Assembly (NCBI GenBank): GCA_017548545.1
Contig: JAFYZW010000046.1
Span: 19,282-83,281 of the forward strand
DNA: 64,000 nucleotides
Reading direction: 5' to 3'
Source of the DNA: Bacteroidales bacterium
GTDB taxonomy: Bacteria > Bacteroidota > Bacteroidia > Bacteroidales > UBA3663
The translations under genes were made by a program, and so were the position numbers. Shown here one piece after another: positions 9,245-18,594 of the stretch. Numbering within the stretch: the stretch's first letter is position 1; every line of letters begins with the position of its first letter. The notes under the pieces were generated by a model, which saw only the letters and a list, made by a program, of their open reading frames with translations, searched no databases and was not told where the DNA came from.

Positions 9245-10268
9245 GAAATCTGACGATTTTCAGCGCATCAAGACCCAAATCGAGCAACGTCAGTTCGCTC
9301 CGGTCTATCTCCTGCACGGTGAAGAAGCTTTCTTCATCGATCAGCTCACGACCCTTCTGCTCGATACGGTTCTCACCGAAGACGAGAAGGATTTCGACCT
9401 GGTTCAGTTTTTTGCAGGTGCTGGCGAGTTCACGATGGGCGATGTCATCTCATCTTGCCGTCGATTCCCCATGGTGGCCGAAAAACAGCTCGTCCTTCTT
9501 CGTGAAGCTCAGGCTCTCGACAAGCGTTCCAACAAGCTTGACGACCTCTGCCTGTATCTGAAGCAGCCCAGCCCAAGTACCATCCTTGTAATCACCTACA
9601 AGACGGCAAACATCACCGGCGCCTCAGAATTGGTCAAACTTTGCAAAAAGACCGGCGAAGTCTATCAGAGTGACAAGGTGCGAGATTACGAGCTGCCTCG
9701 TGTCCTCCCTGGCTTCCTCGAATCTTTGGGCGTCACTGCTGAACCCAAGGCTATCGATATGCTCCAGAATTTCATCGGTGCCGATTTCAGTCGTCTAACT
9801 CACGAAGTTGATAAGCTCCGACTCTCTCTGCAGGGCCGAACCAACATCACAGCTCAGGATGTCGCTGACCATGTCGGCATCTCCCGCGAGTTCAATGTCT
9901 TCGAGCTCGTCGAAGCCCTCGCTCGCAGAGATGCCCAGCGTGTCGAAATGATTCGTCTCTATTTTGCACGCAATCCCAAGGCAGGCCCAGTGCCCATGGT
10001 CATCTCTACGCTCTTCAGCTTCTTTCAGAACATGATGCTCGCCTTCTATTCCCAGGATCGCAACATCAACGGAATCATGAAGGAGGTGGGCTGTAGCTAT
10101 CCCCAAGCCAAGTGCGTCGTCGATGGCATGCGTCACTACAACGCCCGCGCTGTGATGCGAAACATCTCCATCCTCCGAGAGTTCGATGCTCGCAGCAAAG
10201 GTGGCCGTCCCGCCTCCACCCCCGATCCCGACCTCCTTCAGGAACTCTTCTACCAGCTCACCCATTAG
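9237..10268 (+). CDS. holA: DNA polymerase III subunit delta
   Basis: Clamp-loader subunit that opens the beta clamp. The N-terminal segment PVYLLHGEEAFFIDQLTTLL matches the opening of HolA proteins; the middle has the VLVITYKTANI strand, and the C-terminal helical collar domain includes DVADHVGISREFNVFELVEAL. The ATG at 9237 gives 343 aa, the normal family length; an upstream in-frame ATG at 9141 would add 32 residues lying antisense to the HSDR_N gene and is not used. It lies divergent from HSDR_N, with the two start codons 43 bases apart. Confidence 0.92.
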   Translation: MAKKSDDFQRIKTQIEQRQFAPVYLLHGEEAFFIDQLTTLLLDTVLTEDEKDFDLVQFFAGAGEFTMGDVISSCRRFPMVAEKQLVLLREAQALDKRSNKLDDLCLYLKQPSPSTILVITYKTANITGASELVKLCKKTGEVYQSDKVRDYELPRVLPGFLESLGVTAEPKAIDMLQNFIGADFSRLTHEVDKLRLSLQGRTNITAQDVADHVGISREFNVFELVEALARRDAQRVEMIRLYFARNPKAGPVPMVISTLFSFFQNMMLAFYSQDRNINGIMKEVGCSYPQAKCVVDGMRHYNARAVMRNISILREFDARSKGGRPASTPDPDLLQELFYQLTH

Positions 10269-10289
10269 GTTAGCCCCCATGTTCCAGTC

Positions 10290-10307
10290 GCGGCCGATTT
10301 TGGCCGC
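10290..10307. repeat. Palindromic repeat copy 3 (holA-ugd gap)
   Basis: GCGGCC-GATTTT-GGCCGC. Compared with copies 1 and 2, the third base of the left arm is G instead of A and the matching base of the right arm is C instead of T, so pairing is kept. The left flank is CCAGTC and the right flank CCC. Confidence 0.8.
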
Positions 10308-10325
10308 CCATCATACCCATCAACA

Positions 10326-11702
10326 ATGCATCCATTCTCAGAAATAACTATCGCAGTAGCCGGCACAGGCTACGTTGGCCTTTCCATAGCCACGCTTCTT
10401 GCCCAGCATCACAAGGTAATAGCCGTCGATGTCGTCCCCGAAAAGGTGGACAAGATCAACCAGGGCATCAGCCCCATCCAAGACGAGTACATCGAGCGCT
10501 ATCTCACCGAAGTCCTTCCTGCTCTTCGCCAACAAGGCAATGGCGGTGATCTTACTGCCACCCTCGATGGCCCTGCTGCCTACCGACAGGCCGACTACGT
10601 CATCATCGCAGCACCCACTAACTACGACCCTGTCAAGAACTACTTCGACACCTCCCACGTCGAGGAGGTCATCGACCTCGTCATCGCCAACAACCCCGAT
10701 GCCGTGATGGTGATCAAGAGTACCATCCCCGTAGGCTATTCGCGTTCCCTCTACGTCAAGTATGCTTTGCAGTTCCTCTACAAACCCGAGCTCAAAGGCA
10801 AGAAGTTCAACCTCCTCTTCTCGCCCGAGTTCCTCCGCGAATCCAAGGCGCTTTACGACAACCTTTATCCCTCGCGCATCATCGTGGGTTTCCCCAAGAT
10901 TATCAACATCGATGAGAAGAACTTCACTGAAGAGAACGCCGCCATCACAGCCATCGGCAACCCGAAGGCCGAGGAGTATGCCCACACTTTCGCGGACCTC
11001 CTTGTCGAAGGTGCTTTGAAGGAGGACATCCCCACGCTCTTCATGGGCATGAAGGAGGCCGAGGCGGTCAAGCTTTTCTCCAACACCTATCTCGCTCTAC
11101 GCGTGAGCTACTTCAACGAACTCGACACCTATGCCGAGGTCAAAGGTCTCGATACTGCATCCATCATCAATGGTGTCGGCCTTGATCCACGCATTGGCAC
11201 CCATTACAACAACCCATCGTTCGGCTATGGTGGTTACTGCCTCCCTAAGGACACCAAGCAGCTGCTGGCCAACTATCAGGACGTCCCGCAGGAAATGATG
11301 ACTGCCATCGTGCAAAGCAACCGCACCCGCAAGGACTTCATTGCCGACGCAGTACTCAAGATGGCAGGGTGGTACGACTACAGCAGCAACAATCAGTATG
11401 GCGTCAACGACCCGAAGGCCTGCGTCATCGGTGTCTATCGTCTCACGATGAAGTCCAACTCCGACAACTTCCGCCAGTCGGCCATCCAGGGCATCATGAA
11501 GCGCATCAAGGCCAAGGGCGCCGAGGTGATCATCTACGAGCCCGCTCTTCCCGATGGCAGCACCTTTTTCGGCAGCAAGGTCATCAACGACCTCCAAGCC
11601 TTCAAGCAGCAGGCCCACGCCATCATCGCCAACCGCTACGACACCTCCCTCGACGACGTAGCCGACAAGGTCTATACCCGCGACATTTTCCGCCGCGATT
11701 AA
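10326..11702 (+). CDS. ugd: UDP-glucose 6-dehydrogenase (HasB-type)
   Basis: Oxidises UDP-glucose to UDP-glucuronate with two NAD+, supplying surface polysaccharide synthesis. The N-terminal Rossmann motif is AGTGYVGLS (about 12-20), the middle helix carries [18 protein letters not shown], and catalytic C305 sits in [11 protein letters not shown]. The C-terminal domain includes [12 protein letters not shown]. The YCLPKDT variant is the one found in streptococcal HasB and related enzymes, rather than the more common SCFPKDT. At 458 aa it is longer than HasB (about 400). Other UDP-sugar dehydrogenases cannot be excluded, because substrate choice cannot be read from the sequence. Confidence 0.85.
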   Translation: MHPFSEITIAVAGTGYVGLSIATLLAQHHKVIAVDVVPEKVDKINQGISPIQDEYIERYLTEVLPALRQQGNGGDLTATLDGPAAYRQADYVIIAAPTNYDPVKNYFDTSHVEEVIDLVIANNPDAVMVIKSTIPVGYSRSLYVKYALQFLYKPELKGKKFNLLFSPEFLRESKALYDNLYPSRIIVGFPKIINIDEKNFTEENAAITAIGNPKAEEYAHTFADLLVEGALKEDIPTLFMGMKEAEAVKLFSNTYLALRVSYFNELDTYAEVKGLDTASIINGVGLDPRIGTHYNNPSFGYGGYCLPKDTKQLLANYQDVPQEMMTAIVQSNRTRKDFIADAVLKMAGWYDYSSNNQYGVNDPKACVIGVYRLTMKSNSDNFRQSAIQGIMKRIKAKGAEVIIYEPALPDGSTFFGSKVINDLQAFKQQAHAIIANRYDTSLDDVADKVYTRDIFRRD

Positions 11703-11715
11703 CACTGTCCCCGTC

Positions 11716-11733
11716 GCAGTCATCTTTGGCTGC
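11716..11733. repeat. Palindromic repeat copy 4 (ugd-ACT gap)
   Basis: GCAGTCA-TCTT-TGGCTGC; one arm base differs from copy 2 but would still give a G-U pair in RNA. The left flank GTCCCCGTC is the same as that of copies 1 and 5. Confidence 0.8.
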
Positions 11734-11754
11734 CCATCTAAAAAAATAATCACT

Positions 11755-12027
11755 ATGAACCGCACAGTCATCACAGTAGTAGGCAAAGATACCGTAGGTA
11801 TCATCGCCGCCGTTTGTACCTATCTTGCCGAGAACAACGTCAACATCCTCGACATCAACCAATCCATCCTTCAAGGTTTCTTCACCATGATGATGATTGT
11901 TGATATCAACAACTGCAACGTCCCCTTCAGTGAACTCCGCGATGGACTCACCGCCGTCGGCGAATCGAAGGGCGTCGAAATCAAGTGCCAGAAAGAGGAG
12001 ATCTTCAACCAAATGCACCGCATTTAA
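11755..12027 (+). CDS. ACT-domain regulator, UPF0237 family
   Basis: A protein of 90 aa consisting of one ACT domain (VITVVGKDTVGIIAAVCTYL at the start, then DINQSI and FFTMMMIVDI). ACT domains bind small ligands, often amino acids. UPF0237 genes are commonly followed directly by a UPF0210 gene, as here, so the two probably act together, with this one sensing a ligand. The target is unknown. Two palindromic repeats separate it from its partner. Confidence 0.9.
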   Translation: MNRTVITVVGKDTVGIIAAVCTYLAENNVNILDINQSILQGFFTMMMIVDINNCNVPFSELRDGLTAVGESKGVEIKCQKEEIFNQMHRI

Positions 12028-12049
12028 TCCGCCCCCTCGTGTCCCCGTC

Positions 12050-12067
12050 GCAGCCGTTTTTGGCTGC
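12050..12067. repeat. Palindromic repeat copy 5 (ACT-UPF0210 gap)
   Basis: GCAGCC-GTTTTT-GGCTGC with left flank GTCCCCGTC and right flank CCCC. It stands 22 bases from copy 6. Confidence 0.8.
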
Positions 12068-12089
12068 CCCTTTCCCCAGCGTTCATTTC

Positions 12090-12107
12090 GCGGCCATCTT
12101 TGGCCGC
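12090..12107. repeat. Palindromic repeat copy 6 (ACT-UPF0210 gap)
   Basis: GCGGCCA-TCTT-TGGCCGC, the GCGGCC/GGCCGC variant also seen in copy 3. The left flank is GTTCATTTC. It ends 15 bases before the UPF0210 start. Confidence 0.8.
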
Positions 12108-12122
12108 TAAAATCACCTTCCT

Positions 12123-13490
12123 ATGATCAACGTCCATGAGGTCCTCGAGACCAACAAAATGATAGACCAGGAGCATCTCGATGTCCGTACCATCACCATG
12201 GGCATCTCGTTGCTCGACTGCTCCACCGAATCCGTATTGCAGACCTGCCAGAACATCTACGACAAGATCCTGCGCTATGCCTCCAACCTGGTACGCACAG
12301 GTGAAGCCATCTCGCGTGAATACGGCATCCCAATCGTCAACAAACGCATCTCCATAACTCCCGCAGCCATTGTCGGAGCCTCCTGCTGCAAGACCACGCA
12401 CGACTTCGTCAAGATAGCCAAGACGCTCGACCGAGCCGCCCACGACGTCGGCGTAAACTTCATAGGCGGTTATTCGGCAACCGTCCAGAAAGGCATGACT
12501 CGTGCCGACGAGCTCCTCATCCGCTCCATCCCCGAAGCGTTGAAGCGCACCGAACTTGTCTGCTCCAGCGTCAACGTTGCTTCCACCAAGACCGGTATCA
12601 ACATGGATGCTGTCCGACTCATGGGCGATGTGGTGAAGGAGACAGCCGAAGCCACCAAGGAATCCGACTCCCTGGGATGCGCCAAGCTCGTCGTATTCTG
12701 CAATGCCCCCGACGACAATCCCTTCATGGCTGGTGCCTTCCACGGTGTGTCCGAAGCCGAAGCCATCATCAACGTTGGCGTATCGGGCCCTGGCGTGGTG
12801 AAATATGTGCTCGAAAACCTTCCTGAAGGTACCAACTTCGAAGTGCTCTGCGAAACCATAAAGAAGACCGCGTTCAAGATCACGCGTGTCGGACAGCTCG
12901 TTGCACAGGAAGCCTCACGTCGTCTCGGTGTACCCTTCGGCATCATCGACCTCTCCCTGGCTCCAACACCCGCCATTGGTGACTCGGTAGCCGACATCCT
13001 TCAGGCCATCGGATTGGAACGCACAGGTGCCCCAGGCACCACAGCGGCCCTTGCCTTGCTCAACGACCAGGTGAAGAAGGGTGGCGTGATGGCAAGCTCC
13101 TATGTGGGCGGTCTCTCGGGCGCCTTCATCCCCGTCAGCGAAGACCAGGGCATGATCGATGCCGTCAATGCTGGAGCCCTCACCATCGAGAAGCTCGAAG
13201 CCATGACCTGTGTATGCTCCGTCGGCCTCGATATGATAGCCATCCCGGGCGACACTCCCGCCACCACTATCGCCGGCATTATCGCCGACGAAGCCGCCAT
13301 CGGCATGGTCAATCAGAAGACCACCGCCGTGCGAGTCATTCCCGTCATCGGGAAGGGTGTGGGCGAAGTGGTCGAGTTTGGTGGCCTTCTGGGCTATGCG
13401 CCCATCATGCCTGTCAACAAGTTTGCGTGTGACGTCTTTGTCAACCGAGGCGGACGCATCCCTGCGCCCATCCACAGCTTCAAGAACTAA
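12123..13490 (+). CDS. UPF0210 (DUF711, PFL-like) family protein
   Basis: A 455-aa protein of the UPF0210 family, which has a glycyl-radical-enzyme-like fold in solved members but no established reaction. Recognisable segments are [11 protein letters not shown] near 20-35, [16 protein letters not shown] near 74-89, [13 protein letters not shown] near 223-235, and the closing [24 protein letters not shown]. The length matches the family. It pairs with the UPF0237 ACT protein just upstream. The function remains undefined. Confidence 0.9.
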   Translation: MINVHEVLETNKMIDQEHLDVRTITMGISLLDCSTESVLQTCQNIYDKILRYASNLVRTGEAISREYGIPIVNKRISITPAAIVGASCCKTTHDFVKIAKTLDRAAHDVGVNFIGGYSATVQKGMTRADELLIRSIPEALKRTELVCSSVNVASTKTGINMDAVRLMGDVVKETAEATKESDSLGCAKLVVFCNAPDDNPFMAGAFHGVSEAEAIINVGVSGPGVVKYVLENLPEGTNFEVLCETIKKTAFKITRVGQLVAQEASRRLGVPFGIIDLSLAPTPAIGDSVADILQAIGLERTGAPGTTAALALLNDQVKKGGVMASSYVGGLSGAFIPVSEDQGMIDAVNAGALTIEKLEAMTCVCSVGLDMIAIPGDTPATTIAGIIADEAAIGMVNQKTTAVRVIPVIGKGVGEVVEFGGLLGYAPIMPVNKFACDVFVNRGGRIPAPIHSFKN

Positions 13491-13535
13491 ACTCCACACC
13501 CTCAACTCTAAACTCTCCACTCTCCACTCTCCACC
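13491..13535. repeat. Tandem CTCTCCACT tract before the MG2 gene
   Basis: Three or more near-perfect 9-base units (CTCTCCACT) preceded by related CTCAACTCTAAA sequence fill the whole gap between the UPF0210 stop and the ATG at 13537. It leaves no room for an ordinary ribosome-binding site. Confidence 0.8.
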
Positions 13536-13536
13536 A

Positions 13537-15306
13537 ATGCGATCGCCACTCATCCTTTGCATATCCTTACTCCTCAGCTTGGCTGGGGGGCAGGGTGTAG
13601 CCGACACCATCATCGACCCGCTTGCCCACAAGCTCATCGTTCAGCGAAGCATCTTTCCGCAAGAGAAAGTGCACGTCATGACCGACCGCGAACTCTATCA
13701 GCCGGGCGACACAGTTTGGATGCGTGCTTGGGTGGTCGATGGCGAAACACTGATACCCCGTGTCGTAGGCAGTCGCTATGTTTATGTGGAGATACGTGAT
13801 GGCATCGATTCTCTTCGTCAATGTGTCAAGCTTATCGAACGCGAAGGTCGTTTCGTCGGTCAGTTGGTTCTTCCTCAGGCCTTGATTTCTGGCGATTATA
13901 CGCTTGCCGCTTTTACCTATTATAATTTAAGTGGAGCTGAAGACTTCCTGTTCAAGAAGATTATCCATGTCATCACGCCCTCCGATGCAAAGAGAGGATA
14001 TACTGCACGCGCGCTTTTCGAAGGTTTCAAACCCGATGCTCCCGTACTTGATGCCGATCCCAATCGCCCTTATTACTATCATCACAGCGACACCCTCATG
14101 CGTGTCACCTTCAGCGTGCCCGACTCGACTTGGCTCTCCATCTCTCTCACCGACGATTGTCTTACCCCTACCGATACCACCGTTACTCTTGCGCGGAGGC
14201 TACCTGCTATTCCCGACCTCTTTACGACCGAAAACCTCTTGCCCGATTCCCAATATTATCGTCCCATCATCAATTTCGAACGTCGGCAGGGAATCGCAGG
14301 CCAGGTGAGTAATGTATCCAACAGGCAGGTCAACACCATTCTGATGATCGACATGAACAAGCCTGCTATCTATACTACCTATGCCGACAATCATGGCAAT
14401 TTCAGCTTCCACGACAACATTTCTTTTCTCGACAGCACCTTGTTTGCTTTCGTAGGATATACTCACAACGGCGGTATGATTTCCAACATTCAAGTTGCCG
14501 ATTATACCTTGCCCAAGAAAGTCCATCATTTGCCCTCCGATCTCAAGAAATACTTTGTGAATCGGTATCGTGAGGACATCTCTCTACCCACTTCATCCAA
14601 CGTATCAACAATCGACAAAAAGAAGGACAGCGTCAAGCTCGACAAGAAACTCAAGGAAATACTCGATGCCAGGAATCTCGACGACATCTACATGCGTCTG
14701 AGCAACGAGTCAAGGTACACCGCCAATCTGTCTGATTACAAATTTCACAAGCTCAAGGAGATGGTCCTTAAGTTCGACGGCATCTATTTCGATGGCGAAG
14801 TCGCTATGTATAAGGAGGAAGGCTTCGAACCATCCCCCGTCCGATTTGTGGTTCGTAACAAGGAATTCCCTATCGAAAAGGACAAAGACGGCAAATACAA
14901 GCCACAGACCGCCTTAAAGTTCCCAGTCGAAGTAATCTATGCCGTCGATTTTATCGATCCCGATAGAGCATCATCCTTGGGCAAAACCAATTATCCCGAT
15001 TCTCCCATCATCCGCCTCGACTTGAAAAATGAATCTGAACTCATTTGGGAAGCAACCAGTAACCCATTTGTCCAGATTCTACAGCCCCTCGGTTACGTCA
15101 AGCCTTTGACCTTCCCCAATCTTCGTGTTGTTCATAAGCCCGTGCCCACCCGCTATTGGAATCCCGCAGTCTATACTGGGCGTTCCGGACAGGTCACCCT
15201 CGAACTTCCCATTCCCACCGACTATCACACCACCTACACCCTCCGAGCCGAAGGTTTAACTCCTCACGGAGAGCTTGTTTCGATCATCTATCGCATCGAA
15301 AAATGA
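13537..15306 (+). CDS. Secreted MG2-domain (alpha-2-macroglobulin-type) protein
   Basis: A 589-aa exported protein. The signal peptide is residues 1-22 (MRSPLILCISLLLSLAGG), followed by an MG2 domain (about 40-145) with the family pattern VHVMTDRELYQPGDTVWMRAW. The middle is beta-rich, a Lys/Asp-rich stretch lies near 355-370, a region that may be plug-like lies near 415-500, and a last beta domain (GRSGQVTLELPIPTDYHTT) ends the protein. In Bacteroidota, such proteins are cell-surface or periplasmic and of unknown role; many are longer (800-900 aa), so this may be a short form. The ATG at 13537 is chosen because it opens directly into the signal peptide. Confidence 0.75.
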   Translation: MRSPLILCISLLLSLAGGQGVADTIIDPLAHKLIVQRSIFPQEKVHVMTDRELYQPGDTVWMRAWVVDGETLIPRVVGSRYVYVEIRDGIDSLRQCVKLIEREGRFVGQLVLPQALISGDYTLAAFTYYNLSGAEDFLFKKIIHVITPSDAKRGYTARALFEGFKPDAPVLDADPNRPYYYHHSDTLMRVTFSVPDSTWLSISLTDDCLTPTDTTVTLARRLPAIPDLFTTENLLPDSQYYRPIINFERRQGIAGQVSNVSNRQVNTILMIDMNKPAIYTTYADNHGNFSFHDNISFLDSTLFAFVGYTHNGGMISNIQVADYTLPKKVHHLPSDLKKYFVNRYREDISLPTSSNVSTIDKKKDSVKLDKKLKEILDARNLDDIYMRLSNESRYTANLSDYKFHKLKEMVLKFDGIYFDGEVAMYKEEGFEPSPVRFVVRNKEFPIEKDKDGKYKPQTALKFPVEVIYAVDFIDPDRASSLGKTNYPDSPIIRLDLKNESELIWEATSNPFVQILQPLGYVKPLTFPNLRVVHKPVPTRYWNPAVYTGRSGQVTLELPIPTDYHTTYTLRAEGLTPHGELVSIIYRIEK

Positions 15307-15368
15307 AACGAATTTTGTATAGGTCAAGCATTGTTAATTAAGTTTTATCTAGTATAATTGAATATCAA

Positions 15369-15416
15369 CTATCAAAGAAGGCGAAAAATGGATCCACTTT
15401 TCGCCTTCTTTGATAG
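15369..15416. terminator. Bidirectional terminator between the MG2 gene and argS
   Basis: A perfect 19-base inverted repeat (15369-15387 and 15398-15416) with a 10-base loop. The core is GAAGGCGAAAA/TTTTCGCCTTC, with an A tract on the left and T tract on the right, so it can act in both directions. It lies between two converging genes. Confidence 0.85.
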
Positions 15417-15461
15417 AATGAATCTTAGTCCAGACATATTGAATGAAGAGGGGCCAAAAAC

Positions 15462-17327
15462 CTACATCCTTTCGGGAACCTCGATGCCGAGGAGATCCAT
15501 GGCTGTCTTGATGACACGGGCCACGCAGGTGCTGAGGACGAGACGGAACTGGCGCTTGCGGGCATCCTCCTCTTTGAGAATGGAGGTGTCGTGATAGAAC
15601 TGGTTGTACTCCTTGGCGAGGTCGTAGGTGTAGTTGGCGATGAGCGCGGGGGAGTAGTCGGTGCCGGCACGCTTGACGACCTGTTCGAAGTCGAGCAGCT
15701 TCTGGACGAGGGTCTGCTCCTTTTCGGAAATCTCGACACCTTCGAGACCCTCGCCGGTAAGCTCTTCGGGAGCAGCCTTGCGGAGCACCGACTTGATGCG
15801 GGCGTGGGTGTATTGGATGAAGGGGCCGGTGTTGCCGTTGAAGTCGATTGACTCGGCGGGATTGAACACCATGTTGTTGACAGGATTGACCTTGAGGAGG
15901 AAATACTTGAGCGCACCGAGGCCGATGATGCGATAGACGTTCTGCTTCTCCTCATCGCTCAGGTCGGCCAGTCGCTCGGAGCTTGCCTCACGTGCATCGT
16001 CGATCATGGCGGCCATCAGGTCGTCGGCATCCACGACGGTGCCTTCACGGCTCTTCATCTTGCCGTTGGGCAGCTCGACCATGCCGTAGGAGAAATGCAC
16101 GAGGTCCTTGCCCCACTTGAAGCCGAGGCGGTCGAGGAGGAGCGAAAGAACCTGGAAGTGGTAGTTCTGCTCGTTGCCCACCACGTAGATCATCTTGTCG
16201 ATGGGGTAGTCCTGATAACGGAGTTTGGCCGTGCCGATGTCCTGCGTCATATAGACCGAGGTGCCGTCCTTGCGGAGCAGGAGCTTCTGGTCGAGACCTT
16301 CGGCAGTGAAGTCGGCCCAAACGGAACCATCAGCCTTGCGGAAGAAGAGTCCCTTATCGAGACCATCGAGCACAAGTTCCTTGCCTTCGAGGTAGGTGTT
16401 CGATTCGTAGTAAATCTTGTCGAAGCTTACGCCCATCATGCGATAGGTCTCGTCGAAACCGGCATAGACCCATTCGTTCATCTTGGCCCAAAGCGCACGC
16501 ACCTCGGGGTCGCCGGCCTCCCACTTGCGGAGCATTTCGCGTGCCTCCTTCATCAACGTGGATTTCATTTCGGCCACGGCTTTGCGTGTTTCGGCGGTAC
16601 GCTCCTCATCTTCGGGCAAAGTGCCGTCGGGCAGTTGGTCCTTGAAGACGTGGATGCCTTGAATCTCGGGGTCGTTGGCGAGCAGGTCCTTGAGTTCGGC
16701 CTTGTAATGCTTGTCGAAAGCCACATAGCAGTCGCCGATCAGATGGTCGCCCTTCTTGCCCGTGCTTTCGGGTGTGGCGCCATCGAACCACTTCTGCCAT
16801 GCCAGCATCGACTTGCAGATATGGATGCCGCGGTCGTTGACGATATTGGTCTTCACCACCTTGTTGCCGCAAGCTGCCACAATCTTCGAGAGCGACCAGC
16901 CGAGCAGGATGTTGCGCAGATGGCCAAGGTGAAGGGGCTTGTTGGTGTTGGGCGAGGAATATTCGATCATCACGAGCGGCGCATTTTCGCCGACGGGCTG
17001 TATGCCGTAGTTCTCCTTGCTGTAGATGCCCTGAAGCTTCTCGACCCACGAACCAGCGTTGATGCTGAGATTGAGGAAGCCCTTGATGACGTTATATTTG
17101 GCGACGAGTGGCTCGTTTTCGACCAACCATTGGCCGATGGCCTGCCCAAGTTGCTCAGGATTGCGGACGGGTGTCTGCTTCATGAAGGGGAAAACCATGA
17201 GGGTAAGATGCCCTTCGAACTCCTTGCGGGTGGGGCTCAATTGAACCTGCTTATCGGCAAGTTCGATATCGTAAAGTGACTTGACTGCTGCCTTGATGGC
17301 GGTCGATAATTGCTGTTCGATTTCCAT
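15462..17327 (-). CDS. argS: Arginyl-tRNA synthetase
   Basis: Charges tRNA-Arg. It has an N-terminal additional domain (about 1-110), then the class I HIGH-type motif in SPNTNKPLHLGHLRN (about 131-145), a KMSKS-like KMKSREGT in the catalytic domain, and the C-terminal anticodon-binding helical DALR domain ending in ERM. At 621 aa it is slightly longer than average (about 560-600). It stands alone on the reverse strand, with a -7 element at 17348-17355. The long forward-strand open frame opposite it is a shadow. Confidence 0.97.
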   Translation of the reverse strand: MEIEQQLSTAIKAAVKSLYDIELADKQVQLSPTRKEFEGHLTLMVFPFMKQTPVRNPEQLGQAIGQWLVENEPLVAKYNVIKGFLNLSINAGSWVEKLQGIYSKENYGIQPVGENAPLVMIEYSSPNTNKPLHLGHLRNILLGWSLSKIVAACGNKVVKTNIVNDRGIHICKSMLAWQKWFDGATPESTGKKGDHLIGDCYVAFDKHYKAELKDLLANDPEIQGIHVFKDQLPDGTLPEDEERTAETRKAVAEMKSTLMKEAREMLRKWEAGDPEVRALWAKMNEWVYAGFDETYRMMGVSFDKIYYESNTYLEGKELVLDGLDKGLFFRKADGSVWADFTAEGLDQKLLLRKDGTSVYMTQDIGTAKLRYQDYPIDKMIYVVGNEQNYHFQVLSLLLDRLGFKWGKDLVHFSYGMVELPNGKMKSREGTVVDADDLMAAMIDDAREASSERLADLSDEEKQNVYRIIGLGALKYFLLKVNPVNNMVFNPAESIDFNGNTGPFIQYTHARIKSVLRKAAPEELTGEGLEGVEISEKEQTLVQKLLDFEQVVKRAGTDYSPALIANYTYDLAKEYNQFYHDTSILKEEDARKRQFRLVLSTCVARVIKTAMDLLGIEVPERM

Positions 17328-17347
17328 ATTCAGTTATTATTTTTCGG

Positions 17348-17355
17348 CAAAGATA
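17348..17355 (-). promoter_or_regulatory. -7 element for argS
   Basis: Reverse-strand TATCTTTG, 20 bases upstream of the argS ATG. No convincing -33 TTG at the right distance. Confidence 0.4.
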
Positions 17356-17418
17356 ACGAATTTTTTGAGAAGAAGACACATTTTAAATAAAAAAAGCGGG
17401 CATATCAGTTTTTTTTAT

Positions 17419-17426
17419 TATCTTTG
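17419..17426 (+). promoter_or_regulatory. -7 element for the MIP18-family gene
   Basis: TATCTTTG followed by GC, 21 bases before the ATG at 17448; it forms a divergent pair with the argS element. The -33 element is not clear. Confidence 0.4.
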
Positions 17427-17447
17427 CGGCCGAAAATTATAGTAAAT

Positions 17448-17768
17448 ATGACAGAAAACGAAGTTTTAGAAATACAAAAACAGGTTGTTGACGTGTGCAA
17501 ACTGGTCTATGACCCTGAGATACCCGTGAACATCTATGACCTCGGCCTCATTTATGGCGTCGAGGTGGAGGAGGGCGGCCACGTACACATCAAAATGACG
17601 CTGACGGCTCCCACCTGCCCCGAGGGCGATTTCCTGATGGAGGATCTGCGCATGAAGGTGGAGGGCCTGCGCGAGGTGTTGTCGTGCGAAGTCGAGCTGA
17701 CCTTCGAGCCCGAGTGGAACCAGGATATGATGACTGAGGAAGCCAAGCTCGAACTGGGGATGTTGTAA
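17448..17768 (+). CDS. MIP18/DUF59 family iron-sulfur assembly factor
   Basis: A 106-aa single-domain protein of the MIP18 (DUF59) family, which includes SufT and PaaD and aids Fe-S cluster maturation. Diagnostic segments: VYDPEIPVNIYDLGLIY (about 20-36) and TLTAPTCPEGDFLMEDL, with the conserved Cys in PTCP. The ATG at 17448 follows the promoter; a TTG 24 bases upstream lies in the promoter itself. The same domain occurs at the N-terminus of the Mrp protein at 56182-57294. lpxH follows. Confidence 0.88.
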   Translation: MTENEVLEIQKQVVDVCKLVYDPEIPVNIYDLGLIYGVEVEEGGHVHIKMTLTAPTCPEGDFLMEDLRMKVEGLREVLSCEVELTFEPEWNQDMMTEEAKLELGML

Positions 17769-17798
17769 TGGTTCATTTTCACGAATTTGAGAATAATT

Positions 17799-18593
17799 GT
17801 GGGAAAGATATATTTCATCAGCGACTGCCACTTGGGCGCGGGCACTCTCGAGAACCCGATGGATTACGAACGGAGGGTAGTGCGGTTCCTCGATGCCATC
17901 GAGGATGACTGCGAAGAGCTCATCCTGCTGGGCGACATCATCGACTATTGGTTTGAGTTCAAGGAGGTGGTGCCCAGAGGTTTCACCCGCTTCCTGGGCA
18001 AGCTTGGCATGATGGCCGACAAGGGTATCAAGATACACTGGTTCACGGGCAATCACGACATCTGGATCTTCGACTATCTGCCTGAGGAGATCGGCTGCAC
18101 CCTGCATACGGGGCCCGAGCTGTTTGAACGGCGCGGACGCAAGCTCTATCTGGCGCATGGCGACGGCCTCGGTGAGGACTCGAAGGCGCTTCAATTCATG
18201 ACGGGCTTCTTCCACAATCGGATTTGTCAGAAGATGTACCGCTGGATTCATCCTGACCTTTCGACCGCCTTTGCGCACTGGTGGAGCCGCAAGAGCCGAT
18301 TGTCGGGCAATGAGTTCCCCGATTATATGGGCGAAGACAAGGAACACCTTGTTCAGTTCGCCAAGAAGAGAATCAAGGAGGGCTTCGAACCCGATTACTT
18401 CATCTTTGGTCATCGCCATATCATGCTCGATTTGATGCTGAACCACAAGAGCCGTTTGATGATTCTTGGAGATTGGATCACGCATTTCTCCTATGCAGTG
18501 ATGGACGAGAACGGCGACATGATGCTCGACCAATTCGAATATGGCGAGGTGGAGGAGGAGACACGCGACGGCGTGAGCATCGCGATAATGTGA
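17799..18593 (+). CDS. lpxH: UDP-2,3-diacylglucosamine hydrolase (LpxH-type)
   Basis: Metal-dependent phosphoesterase that makes lipid X from UDP-diacylglucosamine in lipid A synthesis. All calcineurin-like motifs are present: SDCHLG, LLGDIIDYW, TGNHDIW, AHGDG and GHRH. No ATG opens this frame; GTG at 17799 gives MGKIYFISDCHLG, the normal family start (264 aa), while TTG at 17787 would add four residues. The ATG at 17768 is in another frame. The next gene starts one base after its stop. A relative with another phosphate substrate is possible but less likely. Confidence 0.82.
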   Translation: MGKIYFISDCHLGAGTLENPMDYERRVVRFLDAIEDDCEELILLGDIIDYWFEFKEVVPRGFTRFLGKLGMMADKGIKIHWFTGNHDIWIFDYLPEEIGCTLHTGPELFERRGRKLYLAHGDGLGEDSKALQFMTGFFHNRICQKMYRWIHPDLSTAFAHWWSRKSRLSGNEFPDYMGEDKEHLVQFAKKRIKEGFEPDYFIFGHRHIMLDLMLNHKSRLMILGDWITHFSYAVMDENGDMMLDQFEYGEVEEETRDGVSIAIM

Positions 18594-18594
18594 T

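Noticed and set aside
2038..12107. Palindromic repeats as ordinary intrinsic terminators
   Set aside because: They are followed by C-rich, not T-rich, sequence, lie between same-strand genes, and one is inside a coding region.
13357..13536. Earlier start for the MG2 protein
   Set aside because: The extra 60 residues would come from an alternative frame of the UPF0210 gene and from the tandem tract; the signal peptide begins at 13537.
15358..15594. 78-codon forward frame after the MG2 gene
   Set aside because: It starts in the terminator region and runs antisense to the end of argS; no family resemblance.
16095..17279. 394-codon open frame on the forward strand
   Set aside because: It lies antisense within argS, which has all class I synthetase motifs; the frame has no recognisable domain.
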